Below, piece by piece: positions 1-5,209 of a DNA stretch of 5,318 bases. Position numbers and translations under genes: made by a program. Under the pieces are notes generated by a model, which saw only the letters and a list, made by a program, of their open reading frames with translations, was not told where the DNA came from and searched no databases. Origin of the DNA: JALYIM01 sp040003205 (GTDB lineage: Bacteria > Acidobacteriota > Terriglobia > Terriglobales > Acidobacteriaceae); NCBI GenBank assembly GCA_040003205.1, contig JBDUDA010000214.1, forward strand, positions 1 to 5,318, written 5' to 3'. Each line of letters opens with the position of its first letter. Position 1 is the stretch's first letter.

Positions 1-1
1 G

Positions 2-43
2 AACCCCGATAAGCAGATCCAGAATCTGCTGTCCTACCGTTGA
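2..43 (+). CDS. Possible C-terminal tail of an upstream gene (partial)
   Basis: Read from base 2, the plus strand gives NPDKQIQNLLSYR followed by a TGA stop. The composition is protein-like, and the tail would converge on the minus-strand kinase gene. The stretch is too short to identify a family, and one other frame is also open here, so this is only a candidate. A 7-bp perfect hairpin (12-30) lies inside it. Confidence 0.25.
   Translation, partial: NPDKQIQNLLSYR
12..30. repeat. Perfect 7-bp inverted repeat (hairpin) near the left edge
   Basis: AGCAGAT (12-18) and ATCTGCT (24-30) are exact reverse complements around a 5-base loop. No T-run follows on either strand, so it does not look like a classical intrinsic terminator. 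It lies in the convergent region between the putative upstream gene and the kinase gene, and could help end or protect transcripts there. It could also be chance within coding sequence. Confidence 0.35.
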
Positions 44-144
44 ACGAGGGGGCAATTTGTGGCGAAGATGGAATAGCAGGCAAATCGAAGCGCTGGATCG
101 ATTTTATGAGGTACGCAGGCCACGGTCAATACGGGCATACCGGA

Positions 145-1173
145 CTATTCCGGATCCTTTGACTTCACCCGCACCATCGTGATTTTTTTGAAGCCCTCTT
201 CGAATGTTGGCGGCTTCAATTTGGATGACATGCGCCGCATCACCGCTTCGTCAACCACCCGCTCACGACGCTGATTGCGTTCGATGCAGACTTCCAGCGG
301 CACATCGAAAAATACCGCTTGCGGCTCGTACCCGTAGTCGTTGGCCAGTTTGATCCAACCGTGACGCTCGTGGGGCGAGAGGTTGGTCGCATCCACGTAA
401 TTTACCGGACGACGAGCAATCAGACGCGCTTTCAACATGGATCGCAAATTAGAAAAAACCAGGTCTTGGAATCTCTGTTCCGTGGGGTCGTCGAACAGCA
501 ACGCACGCAGCAAATCGCTGGAAAGAGGCGCAATTTTATGGCGCTTGAACCATGAACTCTTCCCTGATCCGGGCAATCCAATCGCCAGCACTACGACGCC
601 TTTAGAAACCGAAGTTGCGGAAGACGGTGCGACCCCAGCATTATCCAGGGAGGCAACCGGAACGCTCTGATCCGGGGAGGACTGAGCACTTCCAACCCCT
701 GAGACAGGTCGAGCAGAACCGCTTTGAGACCGTCCGCGGCCGCCACGTCCCCTACGGCGGCGGCGAGGCCGACCATCTTCGTCAGACTGCTTTTTTTCTT
801 CCTGGCTCGGGGGCGCAGAGCCAGGGGTTCCAACATTAGAAGGTTGGTTTTCCGTAGCCCCATCCTGCGCGCCTTGCCGAGGACGGCTTGCAGACGCACG
901 GCCTGAACTTACAGCGGCGGGCTCTGCGTCTTCGGGCTCGAGCTTGAAATCGGTTTGAGTCTCACGCGGACTCTCGGGCAGTTTCTCTTGCGGACTTTTG
1001 GAGTCGAAATAAGCCGGCTGCAAGGGTGCCGCCGCGGGCTGGGCCTTGGCCTCTTCGGAGGATTTCTGGCGGCGTTTGAGGCGCTCGCTCATCCATTTGC
1101 GCATGTCAGGCTTGTAACACACCAGCATGCTTGGGAGCAATGCAGGCAAACATAAATGAACCAGCGGGTCCAT
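145..1173 (-). CDS. AAA_33/polynucleotide-kinase-like P-loop kinase with arginine/glycine-rich disordered N-terminal region
   Basis: The 342-residue protein has two parts. Residues about 190-342 form a zeta-toxin/T4-Pnk-like P-loop kinase fold: Walker A GLPGSGKSS (199-207), SSD (218-220) whose aspartate matches the general base of T4 polynucleotide kinase by position, DATN (261-264), an arginine lid RNQRRERVV (299-307), and a closing EEGF (325-328). This family transfers the gamma-phosphate of ATP to nucleic-acid ends or other small acceptors; the substrate here is unknown. Residues about 30-190 are low complexity, rich in P, S, A, Q and E, with a basic RG block at 135-148 typical of disordered RNA-contacting tails. 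The start is uncertain. The ATG at 1173 adds a hydrophobic leader (residues 1-20) and has no Shine-Dalgarno; the ATG at 1104 (residue 24) gives a start of MRKWMSERLKRR, also without a clear ribosome site. It is transcribed divergently from the oxidoreductase gene. Kinase fold is confident, function is not. Confidence 0.85.
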   Translation of the reverse strand: MDPLVHLCLPALLPSMLVCYKPDMRKWMSERLKRRQKSSEEAKAQPAAAPLQPAYFDSKSPQEKLPESPRETQTDFKLEPEDAEPAAVSSGRASASRPRQGAQDGATENQPSNVGTPGSAPPSQEEKKQSDEDGRPRRRRRGRGGRGRSQSGSARPVSGVGSAQSSPDQSVPVASLDNAGVAPSSATSVSKGVVVLAIGLPGSGKSSWFKRHKIAPLSSDLLRALLFDDPTEQRFQDLVFSNLRSMLKARLIARRPVNYVDATNLSPHERHGWIKLANDYGYEPQAVFFDVPLEVCIERNQRRERVVDEAVMRRMSSKLKPPTFEEGFKKITMVRVKSKDPE

Positions 1174-1180
1174 CGCGCGT

Positions 1181-1211
1181 TGACAGTTCGATGCTGTTTA
1201 CGACGCTGTCA
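1181..1211. repeat. Inverted repeat in divergent promoter region (possible operator)
   Basis: TGACAG (1181-1186) and CTGTCA (1206-1211) are exact reverse complements separated by 19 bases. The similarity continues inward with one base offset (TTCG against CGTCG). The repeat sits between the divergent kinase and oxidoreductase genes, and its right arm overlaps the likely -35 element of the latter. A dimeric regulator could bind here, but 6-bp arms can arise by chance. Confidence 0.3.
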
Positions 1212-1235
1212 CATAGCCACCATCGGCTGTAGAAT
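1206..1235 (+). promoter_or_regulatory. Candidate sigma70-type promoter giving a leaderless transcript
   Basis: TAGAAT (1230-1235) matches the -10 consensus at five of six positions. CTGTCA (1206-1211) is a four-of-six -35 match with an 18-base spacer. The -10 ends six bases before the ATG at 1242, so transcription would begin at or next to the start codon. No Shine-Dalgarno precedes that ATG, which fits leaderless translation. The same TAGAAT-N6-ATG arrangement occurs before the zinc-ribbon gene. Confidence 0.5.
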
Positions 1236-1241
1236 GCCCGC

Positions 1242-1631
1242 ATGGCGATGCCGAAAGCTTTTCTGGGCAAAAAATATATTTCGCTGATCACATATCGCAG
1301 AACGGGCGTCGCAGTTCCAACTCCTGTATGGTTCGGCGAAGATGGCGACACACTTTACGTAATGACTCGTAGAGATTCGGGAAAGTACAAACGCTTGCGC
1401 AATAATCCTCAGGTTCATGTGGCTCCTTGCACCATCCGAGGGAAAATTAATGGCCCTGAGTTTACGGCTCTAGCCCGCATTCTTCCCGCGCAAGATGGGG
1501 AGCGAGCGAAGGCGTTCATTCACAAAAAATATTGGCTCTCACGCCTGCCGATATGGAACAAGAGCAATGTGTTTATCTCAATCGAAAACATCGCGCCCAC
1601 CGCAGGCGAGCAGCCTGGCGCGCGGCTTTAA
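1242..1631 (+). CDS. PPOX-class split-barrel flavin/F420-dependent oxidoreductase (Rv2061-like)
   Basis: This 129-residue protein reads as a complete single-domain split beta-barrel of the pyridoxamine-5'-phosphate-oxidase-like superfamily. It is closest by recollection to the mycobacterial Rv2061 subfamily, annotated as PPOX class F420-dependent. Supporting blocks are the first strands KKYISLITYRRTG (10-22), VPTPVWF (25-31), the cofactor-phosphate region DSGKYKRLRNNP (45-56) and the APC..RG segment (61-67). Such proteins bind FMN, F420 or sometimes haem as dimers in the cytoplasm and reduce small substrates; neither cofactor nor substrate can be read from the sequence. The F420 name comes from the family, and F420 synthesis in this organism is not shown. 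The ATG at 1242 follows a -10 box by six bases and lacks a Shine-Dalgarno; an in-frame ATG at 1248 is the alternative. It is separated from gap by 129 bases and is probably its own transcription unit. Confidence 0.88.
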   Translation: MAMPKAFLGKKYISLITYRRTGVAVPTPVWFGEDGDTLYVMTRRDSGKYKRLRNNPQVHVAPCTIRGKINGPEFTALARILPAQDGERAKAFIHKKYWLSRLPIWNKSNVFISIENIAPTAGEQPGARL

Positions 1632-1694
1632 TGAGCGTTCGTTCTCATCAGACCATCCTCTTGCTTACTCATTTGCGGCCTGCTCCCTGCCCTG

Positions 1695-1724
1695 TTAAGA
1701 TTTTCAGTTCCCAATAGATAAAAT
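1695..1724 (+). promoter_or_regulatory. Candidate sigma70-type promoter of gap
   Basis: TTAAGA (1695-1700, four of six against TTGACA) and TAAAAT (1719-1724, five of six against TATAAT) are 18 bases apart in a locally AT-rich patch. The predicted transcript would start near 1731, leaving a leader of about 30 bases that includes the gap Shine-Dalgarno. A competing -10, TAGATA (1715-1720), overlaps it. Confidence 0.45.
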
Positions 1725-1751
1725 TGACGGACGTATTTTCATCCTTTCTTC

Positions 1752-1756
1752 GGAGG
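1752..1756 (+). promoter_or_regulatory. Shine-Dalgarno of gap
   Basis: GGAGG is centred a few bases upstream, with four bases between it and the ATG at 1761. This fixes the gap start and contrasts with the missing ribosome sites of the two putatively leaderless genes in the window. Confidence 0.8.
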
Positions 1757-1760
1757 CTTA

Positions 1761-2771
1761 ATGGCAGTCAAGGTAGGCATCAATGGATTCGGGCGCATCG
1801 GACGCAACGTTTTACGCGCCTCATTAAACGATCCCAACATAGAATTTGTAGCGGTCAACGATCTTGCCGACCCGAAAACTCTGGCGCATCTGTTGAAGTA
1901 CGATTCCGTTCTTGGCAACCTGAAGAACGACATTTCCGCCTCCGCGGACAGCATTACCTTTGATGGCAAAACCATCAAAGTTTTCGCTGAAAGAGATCCG
2001 GCCAAGCTGGCGTGGGAGTCGGTAGGCGCACAGATCGTGGTTGAATCCACCGGCCACTTCACCGATGCGACCGACGCAAAGAAGCATATGCGTGGATCAG
2101 TCAAAAAAGTAATCATCTCCGCTCCGGCGAAGAACGAGGATTTTACGGTGGTCCTGGGCGTCAATCACCAGGACTACGATGCGGCCAAGCATCACATTAT
2201 TTCCAATGCATCCTGCACCACCAATTGCCTGGCACCCATCGCCAAGGTGGTCCACGACGAATTCAAGATCGTGAGCGGCACTATGACTACCATCCACTCT
2301 TACACCAACGATCAGGTGATTCTCGATTTCCCGCACAAAGACTTGCGGCGCGCGCGGGCCGCCGCCATCAACATGATCCCAACTTCCACGGGGGCCGCCA
2401 AAGCGATCAACCTAGTGATCCCAGATTTGAAGGGGAAACTCGACGGATTTGCAATGCGCGTTCCTACCCCAAATGTTTCGGTCGTGGACCTGGTTGCATT
2501 CGTCGAGAAGAAGACATCCGTCGAAGAGGTGAACGCCGCACTCAAAAAAGCTTCGCAGAACGGTCCGCTAAAAGGCTATCTCGGCTACGAGGAAAATGAA
2601 CTGGTTTCCTCCGACTTCAAGGGTGATGGACGTTCATCAATTGTGGACGCTCCCATGACGCGCGTAGTTGCGGGAAACTGCGTCAAGGTAATTTCCTGGT
2701 ATGACAACGAGTGGGGATACTCCAGCCGGGTGCGCGATCTGATCAACTACATGGCCGGCAAAGGTTTGTGA
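1761..2771 (+). CDS. gap: Glyceraldehyde-3-phosphate dehydrogenase, type I
   Basis: This cytoplasmic homotetramer oxidises glyceraldehyde 3-phosphate with inorganic phosphate and NAD to 1,3-bisphosphoglycerate. The 336 residues match the usual family length. The Rossmann motif NGFGRIGRN (8-16) and Asp34 in AVNDL, a mark of NAD over NADP preference, lie at the N-terminus. The catalytic SCTTNC (151-156) has nucleophile Cys152, and TTIHSYT (176-182) supplies the partner His179. DFPHKDLRRAR (189-199), STGAAKA (209-215) and the C-terminal SWYDNEWGYS (312-321) are the expected phosphate- and cofactor-contacting blocks. I see no missing residue or frameshift. It has its own promoter and strong ribosome site, and is followed after 114 bases by pgk, the next enzyme in the pathway. 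A single gap here could serve both glycolysis and gluconeogenesis. Identification is essentially certain. Confidence 0.98.
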   Translation: MAVKVGINGFGRIGRNVLRASLNDPNIEFVAVNDLADPKTLAHLLKYDSVLGNLKNDISASADSITFDGKTIKVFAERDPAKLAWESVGAQIVVESTGHFTDATDAKKHMRGSVKKVIISAPAKNEDFTVVLGVNHQDYDAAKHHIISNASCTTNCLAPIAKVVHDEFKIVSGTMTTIHSYTNDQVILDFPHKDLRRARAAAINMIPTSTGAAKAINLVIPDLKGKLDGFAMRVPTPNVSVVDLVAFVEKKTSVEEVNAALKKASQNGPLKGYLGYEENELVSSDFKGDGRSSIVDAPMTRVVAGNCVKVISWYDNEWGYSSRVRDLINYMAGKGL

Positions 2772-2814
2772 TTTAGACGCGCGGATATCGGTCATTCGTG
2801 AAGTCCAAGCGCTG

Positions 2815-2837
2815 GCGATTCTTTCCGAGAATGTCGC
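2815..2837 (+). repeat. Imperfect hairpin in the gap-pgk spacer
   Basis: GCGATTCT (2815-2822) can pair with AGAA plus TCGC (2828-2831 and 2834-2837) around a 5-base TTCCG loop, with a 2-base bulge on the 3' side. No U-run follows directly, so it is not a convincing terminator. It may act as an RNA processing or stability element between gap and pgk, or be incidental. Confidence 0.25.
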
Positions 2838-2861
2838 ATGCAACCCGGTCCGGAGCATTTT

Positions 2862-2867
2862 TATACT
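2862..2867 (+). promoter_or_regulatory. Possible -10 box upstream of pgk
   Basis: TATACT matches the -10 consensus at five of six positions, in a local AT-rich patch. There is no good -35 at 16-18 bases upstream. A start seven bases downstream would fall inside the Shine-Dalgarno of pgk and weaken it. It is therefore only a weak candidate for a secondary promoter. Confidence 0.2.
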
Positions 2868-2871
2868 TTGC

Positions 2872-2877
2872 GGAAGG
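2872..2877 (+). promoter_or_regulatory. Shine-Dalgarno of pgk
   Basis: GGAAGG lies eight bases upstream of the ATG at 2886, an ordinary spacing, and supports that ATG as the pgk start. Confidence 0.7.
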
Positions 2878-2885
2878 TTGATTGA

Positions 2886-4097
2886 ATGTCGAAGCTTTCG
2901 ATTCGCGATCTCGAGGTAAATGATCGCCGCATTTTTATGCGAGTGGACTTCAACGTCCCGCTTGAAGATGGGCGAGTCATGGACGATACCCGCATTCGGG
3001 AGACCCTTCCTTCTATTGAATACGCTTTGCGGCATGGCGCCCGTCTGATTCTGGCTTCGCATTTGGGGCGACCTAAAGGCAAAGTCAATCCGAAAATGAG
3101 TCTAAAACCAGTCGCGGAACGGCTGCGAATGTTGCTCGACCGGGAATTGGCTCGGGGAGAGAACGTCGGATTTTGTCCGGATTGCGTTGGCCAGGAAGCG
3201 GAAGAGATGGCCGAGAAACTTGAAAAAGGACAGAGCCTGCTCCTCGAAAATTTGCGTTTTCACGAGCAAGAAGAAGCCAACGACGACAAGTTCTCCCGGC
3301 AACTAGCTGGGCTCGCCGATTACTACGTGAACGACGCTTTCGGTTCCGCGCACCGTGCCCATGCTTCTACTGTGGGCATCACGAAGTTTGTGCAGAAGTC
3401 CGCCGCTGGTTTACTGATGCAAAAGGAACTCGAGTACATGGGGCGAGCGCTGCAATACCCTGAAGACCCTTTTGTCGCTATTCTTGGCGGAGCCAAAGTG
3501 AGTGACAAGATCGGGGTAATTGAGAACCTGATGAGCAAGGTGCATTCCATCATCATCGGCGGCGCAATGGCATACACATTTCTGAAGGTGCAGGGCCATA
3601 ACGTCGGCAAGTCTCGCGTGGAAGAAGACAAACTCGATCTCGCTCGGAAAATTCTTGAAGATGCCAAGAAAAACGAGGTCAAGATTCTGCTGCCGATTGA
3701 TCACATCGTCGCCGCAAAAATCGAGGCTTCGGCAATCCCGAAGATTATCGGCGAAGGGCAGCCCATCCCGGATGACATGATGGGACTCGATATCGGTCCC
3801 AAGACAGTCGAACTGTTCTCCGAAGAGATTTCCCTGGCTGCAACTATTCTGTGGAACGGTCCGATGGGCGTTTTCGAGATGACACCTTTCTCTCGTGGAA
3901 CATTCAAAATCGCGCAAGCGGTGGCCGACAACGCGGGCGCGACCTCCATCGTCGGTGGAGGGGATTCTGTGGCTGCAATTCGGGCCGCCGGCGTGAGTGA
4001 CAAAATTACTCACATCTCCACCGGCGGTGGCGCCTCGCTGGAATTTCTCGAAGGCAAAAAACTTCCCGGCGTAGAAGCATTGACTGATAAACGCTAG
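2886..4097 (+). CDS. pgk: Phosphoglycerate kinase
   Basis: This monomeric cytoplasmic enzyme transfers the acyl phosphate of 1,3-bisphosphoglycerate to ADP, giving ATP and 3-phosphoglycerate. At 403 residues it has normal bacterial length. The N-terminal substrate domain shows RVDFNVP (19-25), DDTRI (33-37), SHLGRP (58-63), ENLRFH (121-126) and NDAFGSAHRAHAST (149-162), which carry the basic triose-binding residues. The C-terminal nucleotide domain shows GGAKVSDKI (201-209), WNGPMGVFE (323-331), GGGDS (357-361) and STGGGASLE (378-386), covering the ADP-binding and hinge motifs. All expected blocks are present, so the gene is intact. The start is supported by a GGAAGG ribosome site. It lies between gap and tpiA in a typical lower-glycolysis cluster; its TAG stop is 36 bases before the preferred tpiA start, so the two are probably on one transcript. 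Confidence 0.98.
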   Translation: MSKLSIRDLEVNDRRIFMRVDFNVPLEDGRVMDDTRIRETLPSIEYALRHGARLILASHLGRPKGKVNPKMSLKPVAERLRMLLDRELARGENVGFCPDCVGQEAEEMAEKLEKGQSLLLENLRFHEQEEANDDKFSRQLAGLADYYVNDAFGSAHRAHASTVGITKFVQKSAAGLLMQKELEYMGRALQYPEDPFVAILGGAKVSDKIGVIENLMSKVHSIIIGGAMAYTFLKVQGHNVGKSRVEEDKLDLARKILEDAKKNEVKILLPIDHIVAAKIEASAIPKIIGEGQPIPDDMMGLDIGPKTVELFSEEISLAATILWNGPMGVFEMTPFSRGTFKIAQAVADNAGATSIVGGGDSVAAIRAAGVSDKITHISTGGGASLEFLEGKKLPGVEALTDKR

Positions 4098-4133
4098 GTG
4101 GATGAAGCATCCGATGGGAGAACGTTGAAGATT

Positions 4134-4886
4134 ATGTCCCGCAAAAAGTTGATGGCTGCCAATTGGAAGATGTACAAGACAGCAGAGCAGACACGGGATT
4201 TTTTCCAGGCTTTCCTGCCAATGGTGTCTGGGAAAGACGGCAGTGACATTGTTGTGTGTCCCCCTTTCACCAGCCTCTCGACGGCAGTGGCGGCAGCGGA
4301 GCAATCCCACGTCGGAATTGGCGCGCAAAATATGTACTGGGAGAAGGAAGGCGCCTTCACCGGGGAGATTTCGGCGGCGATGTTGCTGGCTTTAGGGTGC
4401 ACTCATGCCATCATCGGACACTCCGAACGGCGGCAATATTTTGGCGAGACTGACGATACCGTAAATTTGAAACTGAAGTCAGCTCTGGTGGCCGATCTGA
4501 CTCCCATAGTGTGCGTGGGCGAGGTGCTCGAAGAGCGCGAAGCCGGACTCACCGAGGACGTTCTGCGACGTCAATGTCTGCGGGCTTTCCATGCCCTCTC
4601 TGCGAAGAAAGCGGCAAAGCTCGTGGTCGCATACGAACCCGTGTGGGCCATCGGGACGGGCAAGACCGCGACTCCACAAATGGCTTCGGAGGCACACCAA
4701 CTGATTCGCGGCGAGGCTGCAAAGGCTTTCGGCGAAGAATTTGCGGGCAACCTGCGAATCCTCTACGGAGGTTCGGTTAAGCCCGAGAATGCCGCTTCGC
4801 TTATGGCGGAAGAAGAGATCGACGGCGCACTGGTCGGCGGCGCTAGCCTGGACCCAAAATCGTTTGCTGCAATCGTGAATTACTAA
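4134..4886 (+). CDS. tpiA: Triosephosphate isomerase
   Basis: This homodimeric TIM-barrel enzyme interconverts dihydroxyacetone phosphate and glyceraldehyde 3-phosphate. Counting from the ATG at 4134 the protein has 250 residues, the usual size. The active site is complete: Asn10 and Lys12 in AANWKMYK, His96 in IIGHSERR, and Glu168 in VAYEPVWAIGTGKTA, which also carries the mobile phosphate-gripping loop 6. YGGSVKPEN (211-219) and GALVGGASL (231-239) form the phosphate site. The frame stays open upstream to a GTG at 4098, immediately after the pgk stop, but that would add 12 residues (VDEASDGRTLKI) not expected in the family, so 4134 is preferred. The ribosome site is weak: GGGAG is 13 bases away, so translation may depend on coupling to pgk. 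Many bacteria place secG after tpiA; here a convergent zinc-ribbon gene follows after 16 bases. Confidence 0.97.
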   Translation: MSRKKLMAANWKMYKTAEQTRDFFQAFLPMVSGKDGSDIVVCPPFTSLSTAVAAAEQSHVGIGAQNMYWEKEGAFTGEISAAMLLALGCTHAIIGHSERRQYFGETDDTVNLKLKSALVADLTPIVCVGEVLEEREAGLTEDVLRRQCLRAFHALSAKKAAKLVVAYEPVWAIGTGKTATPQMASEAHQLIRGEAAKAFGEEFAGNLRILYGGSVKPENAASLMAEEEIDGALVGGASLDPKSFAAIVNY

Positions 4887-4902
4887 CACCACGCGTAGCA
4901 GC

Positions 4903-5115
4903 CTAGCTGTCTTTGCGATAAAGCAGGTTGCGCATCGCTTCCCTGCGAGCCTCGTTGGCTTCCTTGTCGTTTGTATCTCGCACTCCATCCGCACGGCCCG
5001 TTGGAACATCCTCAGGTTCGCTACAGGATGGACAGCGGTTCGCGAAACCCGGCTTATCGGGTTTGAGTTCGAACTCCTCCGAACAAATGCTGCAGATTTT
5101 AATGGGGAAAACCAT
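4903..5115 (-). CDS. Small zinc-ribbon-like protein with two CxxC knuckles, function unknown
   Basis: The 70-residue protein begins MVFPIKICSICSEEF and carries two CxxC pairs, CSIC (8-11) and CPSC (28-31), spaced 16 residues apart. That is the geometry of a compact zinc ribbon, and the stretch FELKPDKPGFANRCPSC reads as structured. The second half (about 32-70) is charged and probably helical, ending NEARREAMRNLLYRKDS. I recall similar short hypothetical proteins in Acidobacteria, but cannot name a characterised family. A role in binding nucleic acid or a protein partner is possible, not shown. There is no signal peptide or membrane segment. The gene converges on tpiA with a 16-base gap. The ATG at 5115 lacks a Shine-Dalgarno but sits six bases after a TAGAAT box, suggesting a leaderless mRNA. 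The cysteine spacing and the clean start and stop make chance unlikely. Confidence 0.8.
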   Translation of the reverse strand: MVFPIKICSICSEEFELKPDKPGFANRCPSCSEPEDVPTGRADGVRDTNDKEANEARREAMRNLLYRKDS

Positions 5116-5121
5116 GGCAAT

Positions 5122-5127
5122 ATTCTA
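5122..5127 (-). promoter_or_regulatory. Candidate -10 box of the zinc-ribbon gene (leaderless)
   Basis: On the minus strand TAGAAT is followed by six bases (ATTGCC) and then the ATG at 5115, the same hexamer and spacing as before the oxidoreductase gene at 1242. Upstream is AT-rich (AAAATTTT at 5130-5137), but I see no convincing -35. No ribosome site lies between box and start codon. Confidence 0.45.
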
Positions 5128-5136
5128 ATAAAATTT

Positions 5137-5170
5137 TGGAATTCGCCCATCGGCTTGCGAAAGAATTCCA
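5137..5170. repeat. Perfect 8-bp inverted repeat upstream of the zinc-ribbon gene
   Basis: TGGAATTC (5137-5144) and GAATTCCA (5163-5170) are exact reverse complements separated by 18 bases. Each arm contains the palindrome GAATTC. Placed just upstream of the TAGAAT box on the minus strand, it occupies the normal -35 region and could be an operator or activator site. It could also be a hairpin of the repeat-rich right edge. Confidence 0.4.
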
Positions 5171-5209
5171 CGGCTTCAATCCTGGCCGACAGCACTGGCT
5201 CAAAGTAAC

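Noticed and set aside
140..153. CCGGA-CTAT-TCCGG hairpin at the kinase stop codon
   Set aside because: The 5-bp stem includes the stop codon and the last coding bases, and has no following T-run, so it is not supportable as a terminator.
598..1085. Low-complexity, compositionally biased stretch as a possible inserted repeat or frameshifted region
   Set aside because: The kinase frame stays open throughout, codes for P/S/A/Q/E- and RG-rich sequence typical of a disordered linker, and no DNA-level tandem repeat is visible.
1631..1648. ATGAG/CTCAT hairpin after the oxidoreductase gene as terminator
   Set aside because: Five-bp AT-containing stem with an 8-base loop and no T-run; overlaps the stop codon.
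1739..2164. 141-codon minus-strand frame inside the 5' half of gap
   Set aside because: It is antisense to an intact GAPDH and low in recognisable structure; a shadow frame.
4102..4128. Eight-codon open frame (MKHPMGER) between pgk and tpiA as a leader peptide
   Set aside because: It has no ribosome site of its own and no attenuator structure; its size is expected by chance.
3411..4328. 305-codon open frame on the minus strand across pgk and the start of tpiA
   Set aside because: It lies wholly antisense to two intact, highly conserved enzymes. Its translation is rich in His and Cys with no recognisable domain; it is a codon-bias shadow.
4898..4914. GCAGC-CTA-GCTGT hairpin followed by CTTT between tpiA and the zinc-ribbon gene as a terminator
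   Set aside because: The stem is only four Watson-Crick pairs plus one wobble and the T-run is interrupted; too weak to call although the convergent position is suggestive.
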